NCBI GenBank assembly: GCA_002171975.2
Contig: NHIO02000038.1
Location: 30,406 to 88,968 of the forward strand
DNA: 58,563 bases
Source: Flavobacteriales bacterium TMED191
GTDB taxonomy: Bacteria; Bacteroidota; Bacteroidia; Flavobacteriales; TMED113
Direction of reading: 5' to 3'
Shown here: piece after piece, positions 16,915 to 26,134 of the stretch
How positions within the stretch are numbered: position 1 is the stretch's first letter
Layout: every line of letters begins with the position of its first letter
Notes under the pieces: generated by a model
The model's input: only the letters and a program-made list of their open reading frames with translations
Database searches by the model: none
What the model was told of the DNA's origin: nothing
Position numbers and translations under genes: made by a program

Positions 16915-17727
16915 TTATTTGCCTAAAATAAGAGGGAGACCATCGTCAGGCGAACCAACTACTACTACTTTAGAATTATTAGATTCAGCAAGCTTTAAAG
17001 TTGCCTCAATTCCTTTATCTCTCAAGATATTATCAGTTAAACTAGCACTTAAAATTCTATTTGCCTTCGCTTTACCTTCTGCTTCAATAATTTGTTTTTG
17101 AGCTTCCTTCTCAGCCTGAACTAATTTAAAATCATATTCCAATGAAATCTGTTCTTCTTTCAACTTATTATCAATTGCATCTTGAAGAGTCTTTGGTAGA
17201 GTTACATCTCTGATTAATACTGCATCAAGTAAAAGATTTTTTGAAGATAAAGCAATCTTAGTACGTTCATATATTTCATCTTCAATAACTTCCCTTTTTG
17301 TAGAATACAATTCCTCGGGTAAATATTCTCCGATAACTTCTCTAGTAACTGATCTAATTTCAGGTATAATTATATTATCATGATAATTAACACCTAAGTC
17401 ATCATGAACATAACCAACTTTATTATCAACAGGTTTGTATCTGTAAGACAGTTCAGTTCTTATTGTTAATCCATTCTTAGACAAAACCTCCATAATTGAC
17501 AGGTCTTCTTGAATACGCACATTGTAAATATACTTCTCATTCCATGGAGCAATAAAATGAAATCCCTGATCTTTTACATTTTCTTTATCTAATCCTTTTC
17601 CAAATCTGTAAAAAACTACTGCCTTTTGACCTGGACCAACTGTGTATGTTACTCTAGTACCGAATAATAATATAAAAATAGCGGCAAATAATCCAACAAT
17701 TGCGATAGGGTTTAATTTTTGATTCAT
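16915..17727 (-). CDS. SPFH/prohibitin-family membrane protein
   Basis: A 270-residue protein with a signal-anchor segment (about residues 8-27), then an SPFH domain starting VGPGQKAVVFYRFG, and a C-terminal helical stretch rich in Glu, Ala and Lys (EKEAQKQIIEAEGKAKANRI) typical of prohibitin assembly. Bacterial prohibitin homologues form membrane-bound rings that organise lipids and restrain proteases such as FtsH. No adjacent NfeD-type gene is seen. The gene appears monocistronic with a 168-base upstream region in which I see no confident promoter. Confidence 0.88.
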   Translation of the reverse strand: MNQKLNPIAIVGLFAAIFILLFGTRVTYTVGPGQKAVVFYRFGKGLDKENVKDQGFHFIAPWNEKYIYNVRIQEDLSIMEVLSKNGLTIRTELSYRYKPVDNKVGYVHDDLGVNYHDNIIIPEIRSVTREVIGEYLPEELYSTKREVIEDEIYERTKIALSSKNLLLDAVLIRDVTLPKTLQDAIDNKLKEEQISLEYDFKLVQAEKEAQKQIIEAEGKAKANRILSASLTDNILRDKGIEATLKLAESNNSKVVVVGSPDDGLPLILGK

Positions 17728-17895
17728 AATAATTATTTTTTTAATTGTTCTTCAACTTGTTTTATTTAATAAATCTACAAGCATCAATTGCTAATGAGAC
17801 TTAAAATATCAAAATACTAAATTGGCACAATGTCAATTTTTAGCTAATTTATATTTATTTTTTTAATTCATTGTCTATAGTATGTGAAAACATAA

Positions 17896-19986
17896 TTAAA
17901 AATTAATATATCTTCTTCTAACTGACCATTCTATAAATAATAGTAATAATAATAATAACAATAAAGACTGAAAATTAATTAGGGACTTAAAACTATTTTC
18001 AATATAAGTAGAAACCTTAAAATTAGGAGATTGTTGAATATTTTGAAATAAATTATCTAAACTATCAATTGATGTGGCATAGCCGTTATTTAATCGCGCT
18101 AAATTATTTAATAGGTCGAAATTAGCAATAGTGTTTTTAGACTCGAAATTAGGCTTTAAAACAATGAAGCTTCCTGTGTCAGTAAAAACTTTATTATTTA
18201 ATTCTGATTTAGCAATAAAATTATAACTTCCTTCAGATAACAAAACATCTAAATAATATGAACTAGAAAATCGATTAAATTTATAATTATAAGAGTCACC
18301 AATTGAATCAATTATTTCTAAATTTAGTTCAGGAAAATTAATTAATTCAAAATTACGATTATAAAATTCTCCTTCAAAAGAAATTCTAGAGTTAGAATAC
18401 TGAATTGAATTATAATTGATGTGTAATCTTTTTTTGTTATCATCTGACAATAAAGATTGAACAATTTTGCTGATAAAACTATTGAAAAGCAAATTGCTAT
18501 TATTTAAATATGTATCATTTAATTTTAATCTCCATAAGCCCTCACCTAATAAATAGGCTGATTTTTGTTGATTTTTAGCAAAAAATAAAATAGGTTTATT
18601 TGTGTTTATAGATCCTATTTGTTTATTCAGCAATACATCAGTTAAACTATTTACTTCTGGGACTAAAAATGGTACTAAAAGTGATGATGAATATGATAAA
18701 AAATCTACTAATGAATCGGATAGATTAAAAGTGGAAAAATTATCATTTAACGCAAAGTTAGAAAATTCAAAATCGAGATTTGAATTATTAAATTTGACTA
18801 TATTTTGACTTTGATTTAAAAGAGCTAAATCAGAGTTTTTACCAATTATATACCAAACTGGAAAATCATATAAATCAATGCCTTCTACCCCAATTAGTTC
18901 GGAAACTTGATGAAGAATGATTAAACTATATCTTTTATAATCATTTATAGAGGGTTGAAAATTCTTGACCCATTCAGTTTCAACTTGATATTGATCAAAA
19001 CTCTCTAAGCTATGTTTAATTGCTGTTATATCTGGATGATGATTGCCATATAAAATTAATATTTTTTTTCTATCATCCATTATATCAACATGAAAAACAT
19101 CTTGGTTATTAAATAAATTATATTCGTCTGTATTTGATTCTAAATAAACAGAGTAAGATTTTAAACCAGGGGATTTTGGTGATATAAAAAAATGTATTTT
19201 CTCATCGTAACTTGATTTGTCAATAGAAAATTTCTTTATAAATAATGGTTTTTTAAATTCAGAATCTGTATTCTCAAATACTTTAACATGAAACTCTAAA
19301 CCCTTCATTTGAAGTGCTTGAATATTAATCTCTACAGGGAAACTATTACCTAAATATGACAATTTATTTGTCTTAATTTTTGAAATTAAAAGATCTTTTC
19401 TTGCAGTTGTATCTCCGATTAATAATGTATATAAAGGAGCATTGTATTTATTTTTCAAATACAAGGGATTTAAACCTTGATTATAAATACCATCAGATGC
19501 TAAAATATATGCACCAACATTTTGATTAGAATAAATTTCTGAAACATGTTCTAAAATATTTGACATGTTTGTCAAGTCTCCTGAAAAATCTAAAAAACCC
19601 TTTTTAAAAGATTGATCAAAAGAAAAAACATCAATATCTAGTCTGGAATTTGAAAATAAAGAATCTAAAAAAACTAAATAATCATTTTTAAAATATAATG
19701 AATCATCTCCTAATATAATGGAAAAGCTATTATCTTGAAGAAAGACGATCTTGGGAGACTCCTCTACTTTTGTCTCTCTTTTTAATTTAGGATTAAATAG
19801 AAATAAAAACAGTAAGAAAAAAATACAAAACCGAACTAAAAATAATAAAGTCCTAATCAAATTTGAAACATTATTCAAACTAGTATGTTTTCTATAAAGC
19901 AAAAAACTTAAAAAAAAACTCAAAAAAAAACAACCCAGGAATTCAAATAAGGTTGTGTTTAAAATAATAGAGTTATAAAAAATCAT
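17896..19986 (-). CDS. Large membrane protein with degenerate VWA-like domain
   Basis: A 696-residue protein: two N-terminal membrane segments (about 10-30 and 44-64), a large extracytoplasmic region, and a final membrane helix made of a ten-residue leucine run near residue 680 followed by basic residues. The segment IVFLQDNSFSI occupies the place of a von Willebrand factor A metal site (normally DxSxS) but reads D-N-S, and YILASDGIYNQG resembles the later VWA strand, so metal binding is doubtful. Similar proteins occur across Bacteroidota without a firm function. It follows fabG closely (9 bases) on the same strand. Confidence 0.6.
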   Translation of the reverse strand: MIFYNSIILNTTLFEFLGCFFLSFFLSFLLYRKHTSLNNVSNLIRTLLFLVRFCIFFLLFLFLFNPKLKRETKVEESPKIVFLQDNSFSIILGDDSLYFKNDYLVFLDSLFSNSRLDIDVFSFDQSFKKGFLDFSGDLTNMSNILEHVSEIYSNQNVGAYILASDGIYNQGLNPLYLKNKYNAPLYTLLIGDTTARKDLLISKIKTNKLSYLGNSFPVEINIQALQMKGLEFHVKVFENTDSEFKKPLFIKKFSIDKSSYDEKIHFFISPKSPGLKSYSVYLESNTDEYNLFNNQDVFHVDIMDDRKKILILYGNHHPDITAIKHSLESFDQYQVETEWVKNFQPSINDYKRYSLIILHQVSELIGVEGIDLYDFPVWYIIGKNSDLALLNQSQNIVKFNNSNLDFEFSNFALNDNFSTFNLSDSLVDFLSYSSSLLVPFLVPEVNSLTDVLLNKQIGSINTNKPILFFAKNQQKSAYLLGEGLWRLKLNDTYLNNSNLLFNSFISKIVQSLLSDDNKKRLHINYNSIQYSNSRISFEGEFYNRNFELINFPELNLEIIDSIGDSYNYKFNRFSSSYYLDVLLSEGSYNFIAKSELNNKVFTDTGSFIVLKPNFESKNTIANFDLLNNLARLNNGYATSIDSLDNLFQNIQQSPNFKVSTYIENSFKSLINFQSLLLLLLLLLFIEWSVRRRYINF
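17937..17964. repeat. Imperfect AAT trinucleotide repeat
   Basis: About nine triplets of AAT/AGT/AAC type. On the minus strand they encode the leucine run in the last membrane helix of the VWA-like protein, so copy number changes would alter helix length without shifting frame. Confidence 0.7.
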
Positions 19987-19995
19987 TAAATAGAA

Positions 19996-20742
19996 TTAAG
20001 TTACCATTCCTCCACAGACATTAATTACCTGCCCAGTGATATATGAAGATAAATCTGATGCTAAAAATAAAGCTAAATCAGCAACGTCTTTAGAATTGCC
20101 TGTTCTTTTTAATGGGATACTCTCTTCCCACCTTTTGATCATCTCTATGTCAAGATTATTGGTCATCTCTGTTTCAATAAATCCTGGTGCAATAACATTG
20201 CATCTAATATTTCTAGACCCAAGCTCAAGTGCAATAGACTTAGAAAAACCAATTATTGCAGCCTTAGATGCCGCATAGTTGGATTGACCAGGATTACCTT
20301 TCACGCCTACAATAGAACTCAAATTAATAATAGAGCCCTGTCGTGCTTTCAGCATGTTTCTTTGAACACATTTAGTCATATTAAAAACTGAATTCATGTT
20401 AACATGCATTACAGAATTAAAGTCGGCATCTGTCATGCGTAATAATAAATTATCCTTAGTAATTCCTGCATTATTTACTAATATATCTATTGAGGAAAAT
20501 TCTTGTAATATATTTTTGATTAAATCTTCAGTAGAATTGTAATCAGATGCGTCTGACTTGACAGCTTTAATATTTACATTATACTTTTGACATTCTTCAA
20601 TAACTAAATTAGCTTTATCAATTGACGATACATATGTGAACACTACATTAGCACCATTTTCAGCAAACTTCAAAACAATTGCCTTTCCAATGCCTCTTGA
20701 TCCACCAGTTACAATTGCGGTTTTGTCTTTTAATATTTTCAT
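19996..20742 (-). CDS. fabG: 3-oxoacyl-[acyl-carrier-protein] reductase
   Basis: Short-chain dehydrogenase that reduces 3-oxoacyl-ACP with NADPH in fatty acid elongation. In 248 residues it has the cofactor motif [11 protein letters not shown] near residue 12, NNAGIT near 90, the catalytic Ser in [15 protein letters not shown], and [14 protein letters not shown]. The run PGFIETEMT and the C-terminal [15 protein letters not shown] are typical of FabG among SDR proteins. It overlaps sucD by 4 bases. It is not near other fab genes, so another SDR activity is possible but less likely. Confidence 0.88.
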   Translation of the reverse strand: MKILKDKTAIVTGGSRGIGKAIVLKFAENGANVVFTYVSSIDKANLVIEECQKYNVNIKAVKSDASDYNSTEDLIKNILQEFSSIDILVNNAGITKDNLLLRMTDADFNSVMHVNMNSVFNMTKCVQRNMLKARQGSIINLSSIVGVKGNPGQSNYAASKAAIIGFSKSIALELGSRNIRCNVIAPGFIETEMTNNLDIEMIKRWEESIPLKRTGNSKDVADLALFLASDLSSYITGQVINVCGGMVT

Positions 20743-21614
20743 GATTTTTCAAGAATTTGTTTCATGGCAATTCCTATATCCGCAGGTGACTCTACAACAG
20801 TAATGCCACAGTCTCTCATAATTTGCATTTTAGCTAAAGCGGTATCGTCTTTTCCTCCAACAATTGCACCTGCATGCCCCATTTTTCTACCGGGAGGAGC
20901 TGTTTGACCTGCAATAAATCCAACAACTGGTTTGTTACCATTTTCTCTGATCCAATAAGCAGCATCATTTTCCATCTGCCCCCCAATTTCACCAATCAAT
21001 ACAATTCCACTAGTCTCAGAATCATTCATAAACATTTTAACAGCGTCACAAGTATTAGTTCCAATAACTGGATCGCCGCCAATTCCAATACATGTAGATT
21101 GACCTAAACCTACTTTAGTTAATTGGTCAACTGCCTCATAAGTTAAAGTTCCTGAACGAGAAACAACACCAATACTTCCTTTTTGATGAATAAATCCAGG
21201 CATAATACCTAATTTAATTTCTCCTGGTGTAATAATTCCGGGACAATTTGGACCAATAAGGCGAGATTTTGATTGTTGTAAACATTGTTTAACCTCTATC
21301 ATATCTTTTGTGGGAATACCCTCCGTGATACATACAATCAATGGAACTTCTGCATTAATAGATTCTATGATAGCAGACTTAGCAAATCTAGGAGGAACAA
21401 AAACAATAGAAACATTTGGACTGGTTGATTTAACAGCTTCAGAAACAGAGTCAAAAACTGGTTTATCTAGATGTGTCATTCCACCCTTGCCTGGTGTTAC
21501 TCCTGCTACAATATTTGTACCATATTTTAGCATCTCAGATGAGTGAAATGTACCTTCACTACCTGTGAAACCTTGGACTAAAACTCTTGAATTTTTATTT
21601 ATTAAAATACTCAT
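20739..21614 (-). CDS. sucD: Succinyl-CoA synthetase alpha subunit
   Basis: Alpha subunit of the TCA-cycle ligase that makes ATP or GTP from succinyl-CoA; it carries CoA binding and the phosphohistidine. Motifs include [15 protein letters not shown] at the N-terminus, [22 protein letters not shown], and the phosphorylated His in [14 protein letters not shown] place the start at the ATG giving MSILINKNS, where family members begin; an in-frame ATG 39 bases upstream adds residues without homology and would place the -7 box TAAGTTTG (21640-21633) inside the gene. sucC is not adjacent. Confidence 0.95.
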   Translation of the reverse strand: MSILINKNSRVLVQGFTGSEGTFHSSEMLKYGTNIVAGVTPGKGGMTHLDKPVFDSVSEAVKSTSPNVSIVFVPPRFAKSAIIESINAEVPLIVCITEGIPTKDMIEVKQCLQQSKSRLIGPNCPGIITPGEIKLGIMPGFIHQKGSIGVVSRSGTLTYEAVDQLTKVGLGQSTCIGIGGDPVIGTNTCDAVKMFMNDSETSGIVLIGEIGGQMENDAAYWIRENGNKPVVGFIAGQTAPPGRKMGHAGAIVGGKDDTALAKMQIMRDCGITVVESPADIGIAMKQILEKS

Positions 21615-21632
21615 ATCATCATTATTGAATAA

Positions 21633-21640
21633 CAAACTTA
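21633..21640 (-). promoter_or_regulatory. Candidate -7 box of sucD-fabG (TAAGTTTG)
   Basis: TAAGTTTG on the minus strand, 19 bases before the chosen sucD start, fits TAnnTTTG and helps exclude the longer sucD start. Confidence 0.4.
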
Positions 21641-21686
21641 GAAAATAAATCAACTAATAATAAAATTTTAACTAACAATAATAAAT

Positions 21687-21694
21687 TAAATTTG
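21687..21694 (+). promoter_or_regulatory. Candidate -7 box of mnmE (TAAATTTG)
   Basis: TAAATTTG, 22 bases before the mnmE ATG, fits TAnnTTTG; the short spacer would hold divergent promoters for sucD and mnmE. Confidence 0.38.
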
Positions 21695-21715
21695 CTGTAA
21701 ATTAACTTTTTAAAA

Positions 21716-23095
21716 ATGAACCAAGATACAATTTGTGCTATTTCAACATCAAATGGAAAAGGTGCAATAGCTGTTATACGAATTTCAGGTTTAGAAGCCA
21801 TCAATATTATCAACAATATTTTGAAACCATACAGTCAAAAAAAAATTTCTCACAAAGAAAAAAAACAAGTTTCAGTAGGAGAGATTATTGTAAATAATAA
21901 AGTTGTAGATGAGGTAATTGTAACTTCTTTTACATCTCCAAATTCATATACTGGCGAAAATACTGTAGAAATTTCATGTCATGGATCAAATTATATTCAA
22001 GAAAAATTAATTCAAATTCTAATTCAAAATAATTGTCGATTGGCCAAAAGAGGAGAATTTACTTTAAGAGCTTTTTTAAATGAAAAACTAGATTTATCGC
22101 AAGCTGAAGGAGTTGCTGAACTAATAGCATCCGAAAATGAAAAAGCACATGAACTAGCCATTAAACAAATGCGAGGAGGATTTTCAAAAGAAATTAAAGA
22201 GTTAAGAGAAAAGCTTGTCAAATTTGCTTCACTAATAGAATTGGAGTTAGATTTTAGTCAAGAGGATGTAAAATTCGTTAATAGAAAGGAACTATTATTG
22301 TTACTAAATAATATTAAACAAAAAATAAATAAACTAATTGATTCTTTTAAGCTTGGTAATGTGATAAAAAATGGTATTCCAGTTGCAATAGTTGGACATC
22401 CAAATTCAGGAAAATCAACTTTACTAAACAAATTATTAAATGAAGAAAGAGCAATTGTATCAGACATTAAAGGTACAACAAGAGATACAATTGAAGAAAT
22501 CATTAATTTCAAGGGTTACAAATTTAGATTTATTGATACTGCTGGACTCAGATCAACCAAAAATAAAATTGAACAGATTGGTATTTCTAAAACATATGAT
22601 AAAATAAATGAATCTGCATTTGTTTTATATATGATAGATAGAACAGATTTTAATCAAAGTAAAATTGAGAAAGAAATAATAAAAATTAAAAAAACATTAA
22701 ACAAAGAAACTACACTCATTATTCTAGTAAATAAATTGGATTTAAATAGCCAGTCAGTAAATTTTATGCAAATTAAGAAGACTCCAGTAATTAATATATC
22801 TGCAAAAAAAGGCGATGGCATTCCTAAATTATTTAAAATTATTGAGTCACAAATTGAAAAATGGAATGATTTAAATAATGAATTTATTGTTATCAGTCAA
22901 AGGCATTTTGAATCATTAATAAATACAACTCAAGCAATTAAAGATATTGATTCGGGTTTAAAATCAAATATATCTGGTGAATTCCTATCGCTAGATATTA
23001 AAAGATCTTTAGAATTTCTAGGAGAGATAACAGGAGAGATTTCCAATGAACATCTTCTTGATTCGATTTTTCAAGATTTTTGCATAGGAAAATAA
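21716..23095 (+). CDS. mnmE: tRNA-5-carboxymethylaminomethyl-2-thiouridine synthesis GTPase MnmE
   Basis: With MnmG it modifies U34 of several tRNAs. The 459-residue protein has an N-terminal formyl-THF-binding domain starting DTICAISTSNGKGAIAVIR, an inserted G domain with P-loop GHPNSGKST near residues 227-235, GTTRDT, DTAGLR and VNKLD, and ends in the essential C-terminal FCIGK with its cysteine. All catalytic elements are intact. The gene is followed within 20 bases by a TPP riboswitch that belongs to the next gene. Confidence 0.97.
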   Translation: MNQDTICAISTSNGKGAIAVIRISGLEAINIINNILKPYSQKKISHKEKKQVSVGEIIVNNKVVDEVIVTSFTSPNSYTGENTVEISCHGSNYIQEKLIQILIQNNCRLAKRGEFTLRAFLNEKLDLSQAEGVAELIASENEKAHELAIKQMRGGFSKEIKELREKLVKFASLIELELDFSQEDVKFVNRKELLLLLNNIKQKINKLIDSFKLGNVIKNGIPVAIVGHPNSGKSTLLNKLLNEERAIVSDIKGTTRDTIEEIINFKGYKFRFIDTAGLRSTKNKIEQIGISKTYDKINESAFVLYMIDRTDFNQSKIEKEIIKIKKTLNKETTLIILVNKLDLNSQSVNFMQIKKTPVINISAKKGDGIPKLFKIIESQIEKWNDLNNEFIVISQRHFESLINTTQAIKDIDSGLKSNISGEFLSLDIKRSLEFLGEITGEISNEHLLDSIFQDFCIGK

Positions 23096-23112
23096 AAAAA
23101 ATGTTATTATTG

Positions 23113-23186
23113 CATCATCGTTGGGGGTGCCAGTTGGCTGAGAACATACCCATAGAACTTGCGGTGGTAATTCATCGAAAGAATTA
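23113..23186 (+). promoter_or_regulatory. TPP riboswitch (THI element)
   Basis: The core reads GGGGTGCC - AGTT - GGCTGAGA - AC - ATACCC - ATA - GAACTTG, matching the conserved thiamine pyrophosphate aptamer, with GGTG/CATC forming the second-arm stem before CGAAAGAA. P1 pairing is not obvious to me, so the ends are approximate. A possible promoter (TTTG at 23079-23082, 22 bases, TATTATTG at 23105-23112) would start transcription just ahead of it. The aptamer ends about 20 bases before the receptor start, which suits control of translation initiation by thiamine pyrophosphate. Confidence 0.85.
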
Positions 23187-23206
23187 TTAATTTAAAATTT
23201 AATACA

Positions 23207-23869
23207 ATGAAAAATATTCCAATTTTCCTTATAATATCTATTAACTTTTTATTTGCTCAAAATAAAATAGACACAGTAATCCAGTTAAGTGAAGTTAATG
23301 CAACATTTTTGGCAACACAAAAAAGCCCTATCAATTATCAAAATATTTCATTAGAAAAAATAAAAACCGAATCTATTGGAAAAGAGCCATCAATAACATT
23401 AAGTACTACCCCATCAATTACTTATAGTGTTGATGGTGGATATACACAGGGATACTCATATTTCAGACTAAGAGGTCTAGATCAAACAAGAGTAAATATC
23501 ACAATTGATGGAGTCCCACTTAATGATCCAATGGATCAAGCTTTTTATTTTTCAAATTTCGCTGACTTGCTTAGTTCAATTGATTTGATTCAAATTCAAA
23601 GAGGTGCAGGTATTTCTAAAAATGGTAATGCAAGCTATGCTGGTAGCATTGAGTTATTTTCAAAAAAACTAAGTGATCCTCAGAATTTTAATTATAAATT
23701 TGGTTTTGGTTCATACAATACTTTTACAACATCAGCTTTTTTCAACTCCGGAATCAAAAACAACAAAGCACTAAACCTAAGAGTATCAACAATATACTCC
23801 GACGGATTTAAAAATCATTCTTCTAATAATTCTCATTCATTAAATTTTTCAACCGGTTTTTTTTCTTGA
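23207..23869 (+). CDS. TonB-dependent receptor, N-terminal part (frame broken at a T8 run)
   Basis: The first 219 codons of an outer-membrane receptor: signal peptide ending LFAQN (about residue 18) and a plug domain with FRLRGLDQTRVNITIDGVPL, LNDPMDQAF and IQIQRGAGISKNG. The frame ends at TGA immediately after a run of eight T (23857-23864). Removing one T joins it without a gap to the downstream frame as Gly-Phe-Phe-Leu-Asp-Lys, giving one protein of 677 residues. The TPP riboswitch directly upstream points to thiamine or a thiamine precursor as the ligand. Whether the extra T is a sequencing error, a true mutation or a slippage site cannot be decided here. Confidence 0.82.
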   Translation: MKNIPIFLIISINFLFAQNKIDTVIQLSEVNATFLATQKSPINYQNISLEKIKTESIGKEPSITLSTTPSITYSVDGGYTQGYSYFRLRGLDQTRVNITIDGVPLNDPMDQAFYFSNFADLLSSIDLIQIQRGAGISKNGNASYAGSIELFSKKLSDPQNFNYKFGFGSYNTFTTSAFFNSGIKNNKALNLRVSTIYSDGFKNHSSNNSHSLNFSTGFFS

Positions 23870-23891
23870 TAAATCTATATGGAAATTAAGT

Positions 23892-25241
23892 TTGCTGGCA
23901 GGAAATCAAAAGAATGGTCTTTCTTGGATGTCTGTTCCTGAAGACGAGATCAACTGTTCTAAAACCACTAATGCCAACTCTGAATTTGAAGTAGATGACT
24001 TTACCCAGGTTCAAACAAAAATTCAAAATACCTTTATAATAAATAAACATAATTCAGTGAAATCAACAATTTACTTCACACTTGCTGACGGTTGGTGGAA
24101 TTTTGATTTAGATAATTATTATGGTTATGATTCAGACGGTTCTAATCTAACAAAAAATGAAATTAAATCTGGAATGTTAGGTCTTTTTACAAACTATAAA
24201 TTCCTAAAAAAGAATTTAAAACTGCACTTTGGAGTTCATGGAAATAGTTATAAGAATAACTTTATTGAAAGGAATACAGACTTAAATTCTGTGAACTATA
24301 ATGTTGATAGATACAAAAACGAGTTAAGTGCCCACAGCAAAGTTGAAATTAATTTAGGTAAGAAATTTTTATTCTCTTCTGATGTTCAATTAAGAACTAC
24401 ACAGTTCGATTACGATGGAGATGTTATGAAATTTCATGAAATTTCATGGAGTTTTATTAATCCCAAAATGGGTTTAAGTTACATAAGTCAAAACAATGAT
24501 GTTATTTATGCAAGTTTTGCTTCTACTGGAAGAGAGCCTGCCAAATACGATATGTTTCAAGGAAACGACATATTATCATATGTTGATGGTGCCTTAGACT
24601 GGACTACTTATGAGTATATTGGTCCTGAATATGGAAATCAACTTATTTCAAAGAAGGCTGAATTTGTTAATGACTTTGAGTTTGGAATTAGAAAGAAATT
24701 CGAAAATTGTAACATGAACTTGAATTTCTTTTTCATGGATTTCAAAAACGAAAGAGTTCTTAGTGGTCAAACTGGCCCAAACGGTCTAGCTCTCAGATCA
24801 AGAGTTGACAATAGTATTAGAACAGGTTTTGAATTTTTTAGTCAAATTACATTAATGGATAATTTAATAACTACAAATAACTCATCCTATAACTATAGTT
24901 CTGTAAACCAAAATGACATAGAATTTACTCCTATTTTAACTCCTAAAATCATTATCAACCAAGAATTTAGTTATTTGTTTAATAAATTAACTCTTAATCT
25001 TTCAGCCAGATATCAAAGTGAATCATATATGAATTTTGAAAATTCTGAAAGTCTAGATGACTATTTTTTGCTAAATGCTAGAATTGACTACAAGAATGGA
25101 AACTACACTGCTTCATTATTTTTAAATAATATCACTGATATACATTACTTTAATAATGGAGAGATTAATTCAGAAGGACAAAGAAGTTACTGGGTACAAC
25201 CACCAAGGAACTTTTTTGTTTCTATAAAATATAATTTGTAA
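23892..25241 (+). CDS. TonB-dependent receptor, C-terminal part (beta-barrel)
   Basis: Continuation of the thiamine-type receptor in the +1 frame; this frame is actually open from about 23844, and the TTG at 23892 is only a formal start. The content is outer-membrane beta-barrel: alternating aromatic and polar strands, extracellular-loop-like NQKNGLSWMSVPEDE, FASTGREPAKYDMF, and a C-terminal strand FFVSIKYNL. Without the first part it lacks signal peptide and plug and could not work alone. It ends flush against the convergent potassium-channel gene. Confidence 0.82.
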   Translation: MLAGNQKNGLSWMSVPEDEINCSKTTNANSEFEVDDFTQVQTKIQNTFIINKHNSVKSTIYFTLADGWWNFDLDNYYGYDSDGSNLTKNEIKSGMLGLFTNYKFLKKNLKLHFGVHGNSYKNNFIERNTDLNSVNYNVDRYKNELSAHSKVEINLGKKFLFSSDVQLRTTQFDYDGDVMKFHEISWSFINPKMGLSYISQNNDVIYASFASTGREPAKYDMFQGNDILSYVDGALDWTTYEYIGPEYGNQLISKKAEFVNDFEFGIRKKFENCNMNLNFFFMDFKNERVLSGQTGPNGLALRSRVDNSIRTGFEFFSQITLMDNLITTNNSSYNYSSVNQNDIEFTPILTPKIIINQEFSYLFNKLTLNLSARYQSESYMNFENSESLDDYFLLNARIDYKNGNYTASLFLNNITDIHYFNNGEINSEGQRSYWVQPPRNFFVSIKYNL

Positions 25242-25967
25242 TTATTTTCTATACTTTTCTTCAACAATTTCGGCAGAAACAATCCCTGTTGGAACTGCAA
25301 TGATACCATAACCTAAAATCATAATAAAAGTAGCAATAATCTTACCTAATATTGTAACAGGTACAATATCCCCGTAACCAACAGTGGTAAGGGTAACAAT
25401 TGACCAATATATACACTCAGGAAGTGTATTGAAACCATTTTGCTGGCCCTCAACAAGATACATCACTGAACCCAAAACTACAGCCAGTAATAAAACAAAT
25501 AAAACAAATGCTAAAATTTTTGGTCTAGATTTATCTAATGCTATCATCATCATATTGTTACCTGTCATGTATTTTTTAAGTTTAAAAACCCTAAAAACTC
25601 TAATTAGTCTAAGAACTCTTATATCTAAAAGCACACCTATTGGTGGATAAAATGTCCTAAGATACGTAGGTATGATTGCAAGAAAATCTATTATTCCCCA
25701 CCATGAAAAAATATACTTAAAAGGTTTTTTTGACGAGTATATTCTTAACCCATATTCTAAAGTAAATATAATTGTAAAAAACCATTCTAAAACTAATAAA
25801 AGATAGCCCCACTTATTCTGTATACTTGGAACACTTTCTAAAATTACTCCAATACAGGATAGCACAATAAAAACTAACAACCACACATCAAAAAGATAAG
25901 CATATCGACCATTTGTGGTAAAAATGATATTGTAAATTTTCTTTTTTATTGATTTTGAATTACTCAC
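25242..25967 (-). CDS. Voltage-gated-type potassium channel
   Basis: A six-transmembrane ion channel of 241 residues. The selectivity filter TVGYGDIVP is near residue 197, preceded by the pore helix, and segment 4 carries regularly spaced arginines (LDIRVLRLIRVFRVFKLKKY), a voltage-sensor signature. No C-terminal RCK/TrkA-N domain is present; the protein ends shortly after the last helix. It starts with GTG, about 20 bases after a TATATTTG box. The gene is apparently monocistronic. Confidence 0.9.
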   Translation of the reverse strand: MSNSKSIKKKIYNIIFTTNGRYAYLFDVWLLVFIVLSCIGVILESVPSIQNKWGYLLLVLEWFFTIIFTLEYGLRIYSSKKPFKYIFSWWGIIDFLAIIPTYLRTFYPPIGVLLDIRVLRLIRVFRVFKLKKYMTGNNMMMIALDKSRPKILAFVLFVLLLAVVLGSVMYLVEGQQNGFNTLPECIYWSIVTLTTVGYGDIVPVTILGKIIATFIMILGYGIIAVPTGIVSAEIVEEKYRK

Positions 25968-25988
25968 AACAAAATGGTATTATATTTT

Positions 25989-25996
25989 CAAATATA
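25989..25996 (-). promoter_or_regulatory. Candidate -7 box of potassium channel gene (TATATTTG)
   Basis: TATATTTG on the minus strand, 21 bases before the GTG start. The 167-base spacer also holds a small GACAA/TTGTC hairpin without a clear T-run; nothing else is recognised there. Confidence 0.38.
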
Positions 25997-26134
25997 TAAT
26001 AATTCTATGAAAAAAAATACATTAAAACATATTGCATATGACAACTTTATTGTCTTATATAATTAAGAATCTCATTTGATGACCTTTTATTTTATCTCTT
26101 TAAAATAATATATAATATCAGTAAGATATTAAAC

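Noticed and set aside
17896-21614. Possible Bat aerotolerance cluster because of the VWA-like protein
   Set aside because: Neighbours are fabG and sucD; no MoxR ATPase, DUF58 or BatD gene is present and the metal site is degenerate.
25968-26134. Possible small RNA or terminator from the GACAA/TTGTC hairpin
   Set aside because: The stem is only 5 bp and no T-run follows on either strand.
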